NCBI RefSeq assembly: GCF_000276665.1
Contig: NW_004955473.1
Coordinates: 10,575,847-10,639,846 of the forward strand
Origin: Chinchilla lanigera
Taxonomy: Eukaryota; Chordata; Mammalia; Rodentia; Chinchillidae
Direction of reading: 5' to 3'
Length of the DNA: 64,000 nucleotides
Under the pieces are notes generated by a model that searched no databases, was not told the DNA's origin, and saw only the letters and a list, made by a program, of their open reading frames with translations. Of the stretch, positions 11,994 through 23,030 are shown one piece after another. A program made the translations under genes and the position numbers. Position 1 is the first letter of the stretch; each line of letters opens with the position of its first letter.

Positions 11994-12079
11994 TTTTTCT
12001 TTTGGTACTGGGAATCAAACTCATGACCTCGTGTTTGTTAGGTAAGCACTACGCCACTAAGCTATAACCCCAGCCCACC
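11994..12079 (-). mobile_element. ID-like SINE (tRNA-derived), minus strand
   Basis: On the plus strand it reads 'ggtactgggaatcaaactc...ccactaagctataaccccagccc', the reverse of an ID element with its box A and box B regions. Confidence 0.85.
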
Positions 12080-12960
12080 TTTTTTGCTTTAACTGTGTTC
12101 CATTATCTTACTTTCCAGTCCATGTTTGGCATGTTCCTTACATCATTCATGTCTGACCTCTGTTGGTCCTGTCTTGTCCTGAGGGCAATACCTCCCTAGA
12201 TAAATCCACCAGCCTGCTTTAAAATTCCGTCTTTATTATTTTCCCCTAGATTTGGATATTTTAAAATTTTTTCAAAATTTTGGAATAAATTTAGATTCCC
12301 AGAAAATTACAATGACACTACAGAGAATTCTTATATATTCGCACCAGTTGTTCCAACATTTAACACCTTATATGGCCATAGTACATTTCTCAAAACCAAG
12401 AAACCAACTTTGATAGCTTGACATTAAGTAAACTGGGGATTTAGGTTTGACCAATTTTTCCACGTTTTACCCTTTTTCTCTTCTAAGATGTAATCCATGA
12501 TACTGTATTGGATGTAGCTGGCTTTCCTTTTAATCAGAAACAATCAGAAGATTGAGGCAACCCATCTGCTGTTCAAGATATCTCTTGTAGTACACTAATC
12601 TGTTCTCACTTTTTCCAAAACCATAAAATGCAGTTAAATGGACAAGTTTCCCCAGTAAGTTTTTAGGTTTATTTATTTGTTTGTTTTTGGTTTCAGAGGA
12701 CATCATTGGTCTAGTAGTTCTCTGTTCTTGACATTCTGCCTCACCAACTTTTTCCAACATCTTCCATCACAGACTGTTTTTCTTAAAACTTTGTATCTGT
12801 ACCCTAGGTAAATTAGAAATAATAAGTAATATCCCACAATCGTTCAATGACTCCAATGAGGCTTCACCTATGGAACTTTGTCTTCTCTAAAGGAAATCAC
12901 AGTCCTAATTACTCTCATATTGTCTTAGCTACTTTCAGGCTATAGTTCACTGGCTCCAAG
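12080..12960 (-). mobile_element. Old L1 (L1M-type) 3' UTR, antisense
   Basis: Phrases such as 'cagaaaattacaatgacactacagagaattctta' and 'gaccaatttttccacgttttaccc' resemble mammalian L1M 3' UTR in antisense, as at 20455-20900. Divergence is high and the borders are soft. Confidence 0.5.
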
Positions 12961-13128
12961 GCAGGACAGCATGGCAGAGGGGCCTAGGAATAAGAAAGCA
13001 GTTACTTCATGGTGGACAGGTAGCAGAGACAGTGAAGGGGAAAACTGGGGAGGGAGATAGCCCTTTCCATGCCGTGCCTCCAGTGACCCCCTTTTCCTAA
13101 CAGCAAGTCAGCTATAAGACCCCATAAT

Positions 13129-13452
13129 CGTAGAGGGAAAAGAAAAAGGAGAAAAGTTGTTTTTAAAGTGAAAGAAAAAATGTAAACAAAGCTTCTGTAA
13201 ATGGGGAGGGAGGAGGGGCTGAAGGGATGATAAGAAAATGGGGAAAAAAGAACCGCATATCATGGACAGGTACAAATTCTCTATGATGAATGTGATCATT
13301 ATGTATATCTAAAATGTAGCAATAAAATCTGATTTTTTTTTTTTTTTTTGGTTTTTCTCTGGTACCAGGAACCGAACTCACGACCTTGCGCTTGCCAGGC
13401 AGGCGCTTTGCCCCTGAGCTAAATCCCCAGCCCCTAAAATCTGATTTTTAAA
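13129..13452 (+). mobile_element. 5'-truncated L1 3' end with 13-bp target duplication, carrying a nested ID
   Basis: The sequence holds a purine-rich tract, 'aacaaagcttctgtaaatgggg', and 'gtacaaattctctatgatgaatgtgatcatta', then 'gcaataaaatctg'. The flanks carry aagaccccataat at 13116-13128 and 13453-13465. An ID SINE sits inside the tail. Confidence 0.88.
13338..13435 (-). mobile_element. ID-like SINE, young, minus strand, nested in L1 tail
   Basis: The element is near full length with box A (TAGCTCAG type) and box B (GTTCGGTTCC type) on the minus strand and a T-run for the tail on the plus strand. It is flanked by aaaatctgattttt (13324-13337 and 13436-13449). Confidence 0.92.
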
Positions 13453-13654
13453 AAGACCCCATAATTCAATAATCTTCTAACAGCCCCACCTATGAGCACA
13501 CAAGGCTGTTGAAGGACATCTACGTATAAATCTCAACACATATGCTATCTCCTAGTCAAGTTCTTTTACCTTTCTCACTGGTACCTCTTTTCTCAGTACA
13601 GGTGTATTCACCACTTACTTATCCACCCTATTAATCTTAACAGGACATAGCTTA

Positions 13655-13745
13655 AGGCTGCAGGTCTTATCATGCATGCCTGCATGCACAAGGCCCTGGG
13701 TTCCATCTCCAACACTGCAAAAACAAAACAAAACAAAACAAACCC
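13655..13745 (+). mobile_element. Old ID-like SINE 3' part
   Basis: The sequence reads 'gcacaaggccctgggttccatctccaacactgc' followed by a (AAAAC)n tail. Confidence 0.7.
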
Positions 13746-13756
13746 CAAATTTCTGT

Positions 13757-13942
13757 GTAAACCAGTTATAGTGGAATATGCCTGTAATCAGAGCTACTTG
13801 GGAGGCTAGGGCAGGAAAATGGATAGGGCCAAGGAGTTCAAGGCCAGCCTGGGCAATATAGAAAGACCCCATCTCAAAATAAAATAGTTTAACAAGTATG
13901 GGGATATAGCTCAGTGGTAAAGCATTTGCCTAGCATGCATAT
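13757..13942 (+). mobile_element. Composite B1+ID SINE
   Basis: A B1 part ('atgcctgtaatcagagctacttgggaggctagggcagg...gccagcctgggcaatata') is followed by an ID part ('ggggatatagctcagtggtaaagcatttgcctagcatgc'). This order is that of the composite B1-dID type SINEs known from rodents. Confidence 0.8.
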
Positions 13943-13946
13943 GGAC

Positions 13947-14064
13947 TTTTTATTTGGGGACAGGGTTTTGTTAAATTGCCCAGGCTGGCCTCAAACTTGG
14001 TATTCTCCTGCCTCAGCCTCCCAATTAGCTGAGATTACAAGCATGTGCCAACATACCAAGCATT
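13947..14064 (-). mobile_element. B1-like SINE, minus strand
   Basis: The plus strand reads 'ggggacagggttttgttaaattgcccaggctggcctcaaac...ctcctgcctcagcctccc', the reverse of a B1. Confidence 0.85.
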
Positions 14065-14271
14065 GGATATCATGATTGCTATTTTTGTGGAATTGCCTTT
14101 TATATTAATATTAATTAAAAACAATATAATCTTTAAAAAATATTATAAGACACAAGCCTTACTTGAAAATCTTTATAATTTATGAAGATGAAATATTGTC
14201 GAAGAATTTTCCAGCTCAGAATTTCATGAGGAGGAAAGACTGTAAAATCACATGCAAGAGCTCTAATATAT

Positions 14272-16235
14272 TATGTTCCAAGGTTTAGACCTAAAACGTT
14301 CCCAAAAATTCTCATGTGTTCAGCAGTAGGACTGGGTCAGAATAGGTGGGTCACTTGTGGTGTGACATAAAATGTTATATTCTTGTCGTTGGCTCCTCAC
14401 TTCTTTCCTTCATGGTTGCCATAAAGTGAGCAGTTTTTCTCCACCATGTCCTTACACCATGTCATTTCTGCCTTAGAACCAGCTGACTGTGAACTAAACC
14501 ATGAGCCAAAATTAACCTCTCCTCCTTTAAGGTGCAAGAATTGGATATTTAATCCCATTGACAGGAAAATAACTAATAAAGGAAATTGGTACAAGAGAAG
14601 TGACTGTACCTGCCCAAATTGTTTAAAAGCCTTTGGAATGGGTTTCCAGGGGGAGTTTGGAATGGTTAGGAGATGATGCCTTGAGAAGACTTGGAATGTT
14701 GTGAGAAAAGCCTGATGGGTGATTTTGCACAGACCTCAAAAGACCAGAATGCTGATAAGAATATGGATAAGGGCCAGGCTTATCAGGTTTCAGATGGGAA
14801 TGAGGACTGTATTGGAAACTAGACTAAAGGTGTGCATGTTACAGTCTGGCAAGGAGCTTGTCTACATTTTGCTCATATCCTAAGACTTTGTGTGAAGCTG
14901 AATTTAAAGATGGTGGACTAATCTACCTGGCAGAGAAAATGTCAGAGCAGCCCAATATTTAGACTGTGGCATAGGTACTGCTGGTTGATTTTACTAAGAT
15001 TTATAGTGAGAATCAGAAGCAAAAGTAGAGATGAAAAAAATTGAAGTTTGCAGTTTCACCAAAAACGAAGTGCCTGCAAATCTGGGGAAAAGAAAAGAAT
15101 GGCTACTGAATAGAATAGCACTAGAAAGTTAATAACCTTGCATCAGGACAACAGGACAACTGCCTTTTGAGTATCTCAGGAAATGTCCAGACACTACCCG
15201 TTGCAGGCTTACAGATGTAAAAGGGTAAACTCTTTTGAAAGGCTTTGCTTCAACGAGAGAGAGCTCCAGGTTACCCTGCTCATTCAGGGTGACCTAAACA
15301 AATTTTCAAGCTGCCAGGCACCTTGGCATTATCCACATTGTGTTGGTTTTTTATGCATGCAAAATGCAATAGTTGTGAAATTACTCAGGTTTTCACTGGA
15401 TTTCCAAAGAAGGCCTGGATTTCCAAAGAAGGCGACCAGGCCAGGAGCCCCTGTAGAGGGCAATGCATTAAGCTGTGGGAATGGAACCAAAGGTGCAATG
15501 GTGACTCAAAGCAGTAGATTCCAAGAAGATGGAACATCTGCTGAGGAAGTCCACAGGTAGTAAGCAAAGTCAGCCCAATAGAGGCCATGGGGATACAATC
15601 AACAAGGCCTTAATGGAGGAGCTTCACAAGCCCTTTAGAGTTCACATCTTACCACAACCTGGCTTGCTGGGTTTTAGTCTTGCTTTAGTCCAATTCTTTT
15701 CTAAAACCTATCTGTCCTTTTTGTGCCATTGTATGTTGGAAGTATTTAACTCTCTTTTATTTTTGCAGAAGCTCACAGTTCAGAGTTAGTCTTGAGTGTC
15801 AGCAAAATTTAGACTGACACTTTTCAGCAATGCTGGAACTGTCAAGATTTGGTAACTCATAGAGATAGACTAAATGCAGTTTTTATAATGAAATCTATGT
15901 GAGCCTTCTGGAAGCCAGGGGTGGAATGTTACGATTTAGATCTTAAATGTCCCCTCAAAGTCTTGTGTATTCAGAGGTGGCAGCTGGCTGGAAGAGGCAG
16001 GTGCATGAACCCGAAGGGGATATGGTCCTTGACTGCTTCCTTCTCTACCTCCTGGCTGCCATGAGGTGAGCAGCTTTCCTCTGCCGTGCCCTTTCACCAT
16101 GCCATTTCGGCCTTGAAGTCAGTGTACCATGGACCAGAACCTCTGAAATTATGAGCCAAATAAACCCTTCTTATTTTAAGTTGTGGGTGTCAGGTACTGT
16201 GTCCCATTGATAGATGTGAAAACTGACTAACACAC
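14272..16235 (+). mobile_element. ERVL-MaLR-type LTR retrotransposon with both LTRs
   Basis: Two related blocks of about 310 bp in the same direction (about 14272-14585 and 15926-16235) share the order: 'tttagacctaaaacgttcc / tttagatcttaaatgtcc', a 'gtgagcagtttttctccaccatgtcc / gtgagcagctttcctctgccgtgccc' block, and 'accatgagccaaaattaacc / attatgagccaaataaaccc'. The internal part (about 1.34 kb) shows phrases typical of MaLR internal sequence, such as 'ggtacaagagaagtgac', 'tgtgccattgtatgttggaagtatttaac' and 'cagcaatgctggaactg'. There is no coding capacity, as usual for MaLRs. The nearest family is MaLR of the MLT/MST/THE type; the exact subfamily is not determined. Confidence 0.8.
15396..15433 (+). 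repeat. Exact 19-bp tandem duplication in MaLR internal region
   Basis: The unit ctggatttccaaagaaggc occurs twice without a gap (15396-15414, 15415-15433). Confidence 0.95.
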
Positions 16236-17624
16236 ATTCCAAACTTAGTAACAAAGAATGCAGTGACTATAAAAAAAGGCATTAGAGACTAGTGTGGAAG
16301 CCAAAGTTTGTTTGATGGTCATTAAACAAACTTAAAAACAACAGACTTTACAGGAATCCTTTAAAGAATTTCTTTATTGTTTGAAGCATATGGAGTCTAA
16401 AACTCTAAACAAAACTTGTTCAAATGATGTTTACAGACTAACAACCATTTTTAACAGTTGCAGTTGAAGGATTTTTGAGATTTACCCAACTTATGGATCC
16501 CAGGTACAAATGTCCTTTTAGAAATTAAGTTATTGTATAACATTCGGTATGACTTATGTGTTACAGAACATAAAATCATTAGTGATATTATTAGATATGC
16601 ACACTTGGACATGTAGAAACAACCCAGAGATATTTTTTAAAAAATTAAGCAGCACAGTGGACTGTCTTTGCTTTACTTGCTTACAGAATTTATTAGCTAC
16701 TGCTATGCTAAAAAGCTCCTGGTTTACAGGAACAACCATTTATTTGCCTCACAATTCTGCAAGTTGGAAGTTTAGCCTGAGCTCAGCTGGGCCCTTCTCA
16801 TATCTATGGTTAACATGGACCAGTGTTTATTATCAACCATATGTCAACTAGGCAAACATGCTTTCAGGTTATGACGATGTACAAAAATACTAAATGCTGA
16901 GATACATAGGTAAATTCACACATGGTTTTCATATCTTAAAATTCTACATTTTGGGAAAAGACTTTAATTAATTGCTCCTTTACATTTCTATATCTAAAGT
17001 TGAAAGATAATTTTTTTCTCAAAAGATTACATAAAACAGGAAAGGCTAGTTTCTGTTCCAGTTACACTGTAAAACCACACTCCACCCCATCTCTCTCACT
17101 GAAGGCAGCTATAAGACACTGATGGAATGCACGGAGCAGATATTTGAGGACTCTGTGAAGTATGTAGTAGCAGACACCTTGGAAAAGAAGACAAGAATTG
17201 AAAGAACCACTGACTTGGCTTCTATAAACTACCATATAGAGGCATCTGCAGTAGCAGGAGCCCACAGGGCCCTAAAACTCTGGATGAGATGATCCTTCCC
17301 CTTAACCAAAGACACATGGTACCAAGAGGATGGAACGAGCCGTTTTTGCTTTTTTTTTTTAACCTCTTTCCCATTATATATGGGTTCTGTCACAATAAGT
17401 ACATAGCAGAATTGGATAACCAACGTCCCCATTTTCTGGTCAGGAGTGAATATGAAATTCCTAAAGAACTTCAAGTACCAGGGAGATGGTAGAGAGGGAA
17501 GAGTTCAGTAAAATGACCCCATAAATTTGTTTATGAACCGCTTAGAGAACTGTACACCAGAGATGTTCAAGTTTACTCTATATTAACTAAGAAATAAACA
17601 AATGTAATTTAAAATTTAAAAAAA
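16236..17624. other. Unassigned intergenic sequence
   Basis: The region is AT-rich with no gene. A short stretch near 16740-16800 ('ctcacaattctgcaagttggaagtttagc') resembles a common old mammalian repeat, and 17045-17340 is less AT-rich but matches nothing I know. A run of T lies at 17350-17360. Confidence 0.4.
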
Positions 17625-17956
17625 CTACAGTGCTATTAAGATAAACTTGAGTCATTTGTAGGAAAATATATGCACCTTGAAACCATAATGTTAAAGTGAA
17701 ATAAATCAGACGCAAAGCTTAAACATCCACGATTTCTCTTATATGAGATACCCAAAATATAAATAAAGAGCAGAATAAAAGATAATAGAAAATAGGGAGA
17801 TAGATCATTCTCAAGTGGAAAGGGGATCAAAAGATGGGCAGAGGGGAAGGAAAGGGGATGGAAAGAGGAATTAAGATGTGCTAGGTACATGCACCAACTC
17901 CACACAAGGATATAAATATTATATACTGCAAACATGTACTAATAAAAATAAAAATG
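17625..17956 (+). mobile_element. 5'-truncated L1 3' end (type I)
   Basis: The sequence holds the end of ORF2 ('aacttgagtcatttgtaggaaaat'), 'gatttctcttatatgagata', the purine-rich tract, 'catgcaccaactccacacaagg' and 'aacatgtactaataaaaataaaaa'. Confidence 0.9.
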
Positions 17957-18571
17957 AAGAAAAAATAAACAGCAAGAATACAAAATATCAGCAATAGAAA
18001 AGTCAATGAGAGCAACAATCCTAAAACTGCTTCTAAAAATATTTAGAAAGCATTTTCTTCAAGTAGTGCTCAAAATTGATAGTTTTAATAAATTAGTGTT
18101 CCTATATTGTAATTATCTTTATTTAGTCATTCCACACTTAAAACATAACATTAAATCTAAAATATATATATAATTGATTTTCAACTTAATATTAATAAAA
18201 TGTTAAGTCTGAAAGCCTCATTTTGAAGGAAAAATACATAATTTTCAGTATAACTTTGGATTTAGTCTTATAATCCTGAAATTAAAAAAAATTTTTTTAA
18301 GTTATCTTAAAAATAAAAGAAGGAAAACACATTAACAGACACCACTTACAAAATAGCAAAAGAACAATACAAACAATACAGAGTTACAGACAAATTGGTA
18401 GGAAATTAACAATAGTTGTTGTATTATGTATTGATGTCTTCAAAGTAGTTTCTCAGGAAAACAAATAGAGACATGCAATATTGATCAGTCAAGTAATCAT
18501 TAACTGTTTCTTTCAGCAAAGCAATAGAAGACAGTAGTTCAACTATGCTAGCTGTCCTGTATATACATACA
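17957..18571. other. AT-rich intergenic sequence, nothing recognised
   Basis: The region has many A and T runs and (ATAC)n-like steps at 18560-18575. No gene or clear repeat is visible. Confidence 0.4.
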
Positions 18572-18677
18572 TACATAATTTTGAGACAGAGTCTCACTGG
18601 CCTTGAACTCACGGCAATCCTCATGCCTCAGCCTCCAGAGTGCTGGGATTACAGATGTGCGCCACCACACCTGGCCA
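18572..18677 (-). mobile_element. B1-like SINE, minus strand
   Basis: The plus strand reads 'ttttgagacagagtctcactggccttgaac...gtgctgggattacagatgtgcgccaccacacctggcc'. Confidence 0.9.
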
Positions 18678-19032
18678 GAAAATTTTCTAGGAAAGCATTA
18701 TTTCACATTTGACTTGGCCTCTGGTAAATACTGACTTTAACACTTGACTATAAATTATTTTGCCTAAATGTGCTTTAGTCATGTCTAGTCACCTATTAAA
18801 CAAGAACAGTGGACTTAGAGGAGTACTGCATTTAACCTGCTATAAACTTTCTGATTCATCCAATAGGCACGTGTTCTGGCTCCTCTTCAATGTCGCAGTA
18901 TCTTCAAAGCTCAGTATCACTTTGAAGTAAGAAGGTAGTTTTTCCTATCCCCATACACGTTTTATTGCCAGCAACCTGAGATGGCAGCTACAAAAATGGG
19001 CTTAAAAACAACATTTAAAAATTCAAAGTCAG

Positions 19033-19097
19033 TTTGTAATTTGGTAAGCCCCCCACATTATTATGTTATCCTTCTTTTACTCTTTAAAATAAAAAAA
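19033..19097 (+). mobile_element. Extreme 3' end of type II L1, 65 bp, with 12-bp target duplication
   Basis: The sequence 'tttgtaatttggtaagcccc...ccttcttttactctttaaaataaaaaaa' matches 38212-38281. It is flanked by attcaaagtcag at 19021-19032 and 19098-19109. Confidence 0.85.
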
Positions 19098-19280
19098 ATT
19101 CAAAGTCAGTGTTTTGGGGAGACATTTCCCAATATCAGTCAAGTTCCACACTAACAATCATTCTATCATGTAAGTTACTTCATTAATAAACATAAGCACA
19201 CCTTTTTCAACGAGTTTCTGTCTGGTGGTTGGCGCCATAGGAAGTTGTCAGAGATCAAAGTTAAATTTTTCCTGACCTTT

Positions 19281-19660
19281 TGCATGACTCAAATTTGGTT
19301 ACTACTTTAAATTTTTTCCAGCCTAAAATTGCTATGATGATGCTCTGTAGTTTAGAATTTGGGGGTTTGGCTCATCTCTGTATTAAATTAGACCACAACT
19401 TACCTCCCAAGAATTATAAGATGCAATCACAATATATGGTAAATGATCAAATTTTTAAAATTTATTACAATAAAAGACCCATTGCCATGATCCCTCTCAA
19501 AATACTCTCCCTTGTTTCGAAGATACTTATCCCATTATTGTTGCCTCTTGCAAAAGCAGTTCTAGAAGTTCTGTTTTGTGTCTTATATAAGAACTCTCTT
19601 CAAAAATACGGTGAATATCACGGCGGAGTGCCATCCGATGCAAAGACAGGCTCATAAAAA
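19281..19660 (-). mobile_element. Mariner-type transposase remnant, minus strand
   Basis: In minus-strand translation with frame changes, a mariner transposase C-terminus can be read (about 19425-19570: NCF.KRQQ.WDKYL, then GEYFE), followed by a 3' non-coding part whose order of bases resembles that of the plus-strand copy at 19900-19970. It has multiple stops and frameshifts and no activity. The family is Tc1/mariner DNA transposons, which move by cut and paste through a DDD transposase. Confidence 0.65.
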
Positions 19661-19970
19661 CATTCTGGTATGTCGCCATCTATCTTATACAACAGATCTA
19701 GCACCATGAAACTTTTAGCCCATTCCCAAACTCAAAATGAACACAAAGGGTAAACATTTTGAATCAATCAATGCAGGATCCTAAGGCAGCCACAACAGTG
19801 TACCTAAAGATGCTCACAAAAGTGGACTTCCAGAATTGCTTCAGAAAATGGCAAGAACATGGGATAAGTGTGCTCAAAGTGAGGTGGAGTATTTCAAGCA
19901 GGATTCATAACAATGTGTCTTTTGCTATAATTTTTAAAAATTTAAATATTCACCATAGTTTTAATCACAC
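19661..19970 (+). mobile_element. Mariner-type transposase remnant, plus strand
   Basis: Around 19680-19740 the frames give a degraded 'YSPDLAPCDFFLFPKLK'-like stretch (seen as SYTTDLAP, then PIPKLKMN). At 19759-19900 the frame gives KAATTVYLKMLTKVDFQNCF, then KWQEH, with the usual GEYF position read as VEYF after a frame change. Stops and frameshifts are present. It starts where the minus-strand copy ends, so the two are head to head. Confidence 0.7.
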
Positions 19971-20454
19971 CAAATATATTGGCAACATAGTATATGAATT
20001 ATTGAGAATTGCATATATTTCTTATTTTTGCTGTTTTAACTAACAAATCCTTGATAACCCCGAAACAATGTGACAAAATAAAAACACCCAAAAAGCGTTA
20101 TCTTGGCCCTGACAGTGAATGACTTTAAAAGAATGACCTGCCTCTACACAAAAGGGGAGTGGCTTTCTACTTAAGGATGAGTTCTTATTTGGCTCATCTT
20201 TCAGCTGCATTGACTTTTAAAACATGGCTTTGTACTCTGGCAAACAGAGAATTTGTGGTCTAAGAACCTGTCAGAGAGCATACCCTCAAACTGAGTTTCT
20301 CAGTATTTATCAAAATCTCAACTGTGAAGAATAATATGGATAAAAGATAAACAAGTCGATTTCTCTAGTCTAAAATTTATACCTGAATTAAAGACTATCA
20401 AGAAAACTATTCTTGACTAAATTCCTCGCCCACCCTCCAAGGAACTGACTTTTT
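19971..20454. other. Unassigned intergenic sequence
   Basis: No gene was seen. The region is moderately AT-rich with no clear repeat. Confidence 0.35.
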
Positions 20455-22200
20455 TTTGAAGACTTTATATTTTTCAGGGAAGTTTTAGAGTCAGAGTAAA
20501 ATTGAAGGAAAAATACAGAGATGTCCCATATACCACTTCCCTACACATGCAGGCTTCCATATGTCAACATCCCTCACCAGAATGAGGCATGTGTTACAGT
20601 CATAGACCTACACTGATACTGGTACATCATTATCATCGAAAACCCATAGATTACATGAGGGCTCACTTGTAATGTTTCACATTCTGTGGATTTGGACAAA
20701 CGTATAATGACAGGTATGTACTACTACAGTATGATACAGAATAATTTCACTGCTCTGAAAATCTTGAGCTCTGCTTGATTATCTCTCTACTACTCCCAAG
20801 CCCATGAAAAGTACTAATCTTTTTTACTATCCCCACTAGTCTTGTCTTTTCCAGAATGTCATACAGTTGGAATCATACAGTAGCCTTTCAGATTGTCTTC
20901 ATTCACTTAGTAATATGCATTTAAGTTCCTCATGTGTCTTTTCATGAGCACTAAATAATATTCCATTGTCTGGATGCGTCCCACTTCATCCATTCATCCA
21001 CAGAACATCTTAGTTGCTCCCAAGTTTTTGGCAATTGTTAATGATGTTGCTATAAATATAAAAGTTGATGTTTCTATGTAGACATAAGTTGTCACATCCA
21101 CTGGGCAATTACCAAGGAGCACAATTGCTAGATCATGTAAGACAAGAATGCCAAAATATATTCCAAAGTAGCTGTACTGTTTTGCATTTCCATGAGCAAT
21201 TAATGATTGTTTTTCTACATCTTTACCAGTTTTGGGTGATGTTAGTGTTTTGGATGTCAGCCATTCTAACAGATATTTAATGGTATAACACTACTGTTTT
21301 AATTAGCATTTACCTGATGACATATGGTGTGGAACATTTTTTTCATTTGCTTATTTGTCATTTTCATAATATATAATTTTTAATGAAATATCTGTTAAGG
21401 TCTTTGGCTATTTTTACATTGGGTTGTTGAGCTGGGTGTGATAGCACATGCCTATAATCCCAGCACTTGGGAAGGTGAGGCAGGAAGATTGCTGCGAGTT
21501 TGAGGCCAGCCTGGACTATATAGTGAGTTTCAGGCCAGTCTGAATTACATAGCGAGACCCTGTCTCAAAAACCAAACAAAAAATTTTTAAAATAAATAAA
21601 TTGTGTTGTTTTCTTATTATTTAGTTTTAAACATCCTTTGAGCTCCTTGGGTAATATCTTTTGGAGAGGTTTTCTCCTAGTCTGTGGGAAATTGCCTTTT
21701 TTATTAAGATCTAATCAACATAACATGGAATTCACCTACTTAAAATGTAGAACTCAGTGGTTTTTAATATATTCACAGAATTGTGCAGTCATCCCTCAGT
21801 CATTCCTTGGAACATTTTCATCCACCCTCTTCTTTCAAAAGACCCATTAGCAGTTATATACACTTTCCCCTCACCACCACCCTCATACACAAAAAATAAT
21901 CTTTTTGTCTGCATAGACATATACATCATCTTTTCTGACTGGATTCTTTTACTAAACATATTTTTAAGCCCCATGCGTTTTGTTGCATGAAACCATACTT
22001 CATTCTTTTTCATGGAATGAATAATTGTTCACTGCATGGATATACCACTAATACATTCATTTATCCATCAGTTGATGGGACTCCAAATTTGTTTCTCCTT
22101 TTTGGCTCTTTTAATACTATTATGGAACTGCTTTTAATGAGTATACATTTTGGCATTACACTAATAGCCTGTACTGAGTGATATCATTAAGAAGTATATT
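20455..22200 (-). mobile_element. Old L1 (L1M-type), antisense, interrupted by B1
   Basis: From left to right the plus strand shows antisense 3' UTR ('agagtcagagtaaaattgaagg...cagagatgtcccatatacc'), then antisense ORF2 end ('ttccattgtctggatg...catccattcatccaca', 'ttgctcccaagtttttggcaattg'). After the SINE a second similar segment follows (21690-22165). Confidence 0.75.
21428..21590 (+). mobile_element. B1-like SINE
   Basis: The sequence 'gagctgggtgtgatagcacatgcctataatcccagcacttgg...agcgagaccctgtctcaaaa' has the duplicated right part seen in other copies. Confidence 0.92.
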
Positions 22201-22437
22201 GGAAACATGAGGTGTTATTTACTGTCAGATTCTTTCATGGTCGGGACGCGTTTTGTGACAATTTCTAAGAGGTTGGTTTAATTTGAAAAATTTCTTGTGT
22301 TTTCTTTGCCTACGGACATTGTAATTTGTATTACCACTTCTTTCTTGTTTACCTTTAGAAAGTTCAGAAATAAATTCATTGCACCCTTCCAGCAGGTACA
22401 TCGGACTTCACTCCTGACTTTGATTCTTAATCATCTT

Positions 22438-22606
22438 TTAGCCAGGCAGATGGTGCATGCCTGTAATCCCACTACTTTGGGGGCTGCAGCAGGAGGTTTG
22501 CAAGTTTGAGTCCTGCCTGGACAACTTAGGGAGATCTTGTTTAACAACAAAAAAAAAGGTTGGGATGTAGCTCAGTGATCGAGCACCCATGGCAAACCTC
22601 TGTATA
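22438..22606 (+). mobile_element. Composite B1+ID SINE
   Basis: A B1 part ('agccaggcagatggtgcatgcctgtaatccc') is followed by an A-run and an ID part ('ggttgggatgtagctcagtgatcgagcaccc'). Confidence 0.8.
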
Positions 22607-22749
22607 GGGGCTGGGGATTTAGCTCAGCGGCAAAGCACCTACCTGGCAAGCGCAAGGTTGTGAGTTCGGTTCCTGGTACCGGAGAAAAACAAACAAACAA
22701 ACAAAAAACAAAAACAAAAAAAACCCCTCAGTATAAGAAAATCACCTTT
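22607..22749 (+). mobile_element. ID-like SINE, young, with long A-rich tail
   Basis: The sequence 'ggggctggggatttagctcagcggc...gttcggttcctggtaccgg' carries box A and box B like a tRNA gene. The tail is (AAAC)n followed by flank, and this tail plus flank was duplicated (22687-22812). A possible imperfect target duplication is aaacctctgtata / aaacccctcagtata. Confidence 0.9.
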
Positions 22750-22812
22750 AAACAAACAAACAAACAAAAAACAAAAACAAAAAAAACCCCTCAGTATAAG
22801 AAAATCACCTTT
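22687..22812 (+). repeat. Exact 63-bp tandem duplication of SINE tail plus flank
   Basis: The 63-bp unit (22687-22749), made of the (AAAC)n tail followed by 'cccctcagtataagaaaa' and 'tcaccttt', is repeated base for base at 22750-22812. Confidence 0.95.
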
Positions 22813-22839
22813 TGTCCTTATTACTTGTTTTCCTGTTAT

Positions 22840-23030
22840 TATTGTTGTCTTGGGGATGGAACTCAGGACCTTGCACTCTATTACTGAGCTACATTTCTGA
22901 CCATTTTAATAATTGTTTTAAAAAATTTGAGACAGGATCATAGAAAGTTGCACAGGGTGGGCTTGAATTTGCAATCCTCCTGCCTCAGCCTTCCAAGTAG
23001 CTGGGATTATAATTCTGTGGCACTTACACC
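22840..23030 (-). mobile_element. Composite B1+ID SINE, minus strand, old
   Basis: The plus strand shows antisense ID ('ggggatggaactcaggaccttgcactc...actgagctacattt') and then antisense B1 ('gagacaggatcatag...caatcctcctgcctcagccttcc'). Confidence 0.75.

Noticed and set aside
15183..15560. 125-codon open frame
   Set aside because: It lies in the non-coding internal part of a MaLR element and matches no protein family I know.
19281..19660. 125-codon plus-strand open frame
   Set aside because: The informative reading is on the other strand (mariner remnant); the plus frame is a shadow.
22607..22690. tRNA-like sequence with A and B boxes (also at 29827, 31269, 42672, 56713 and others)
   Set aside because: These are ID SINEs: A-tails, target duplications and many copies show that they are retroposons, not tRNA genes.
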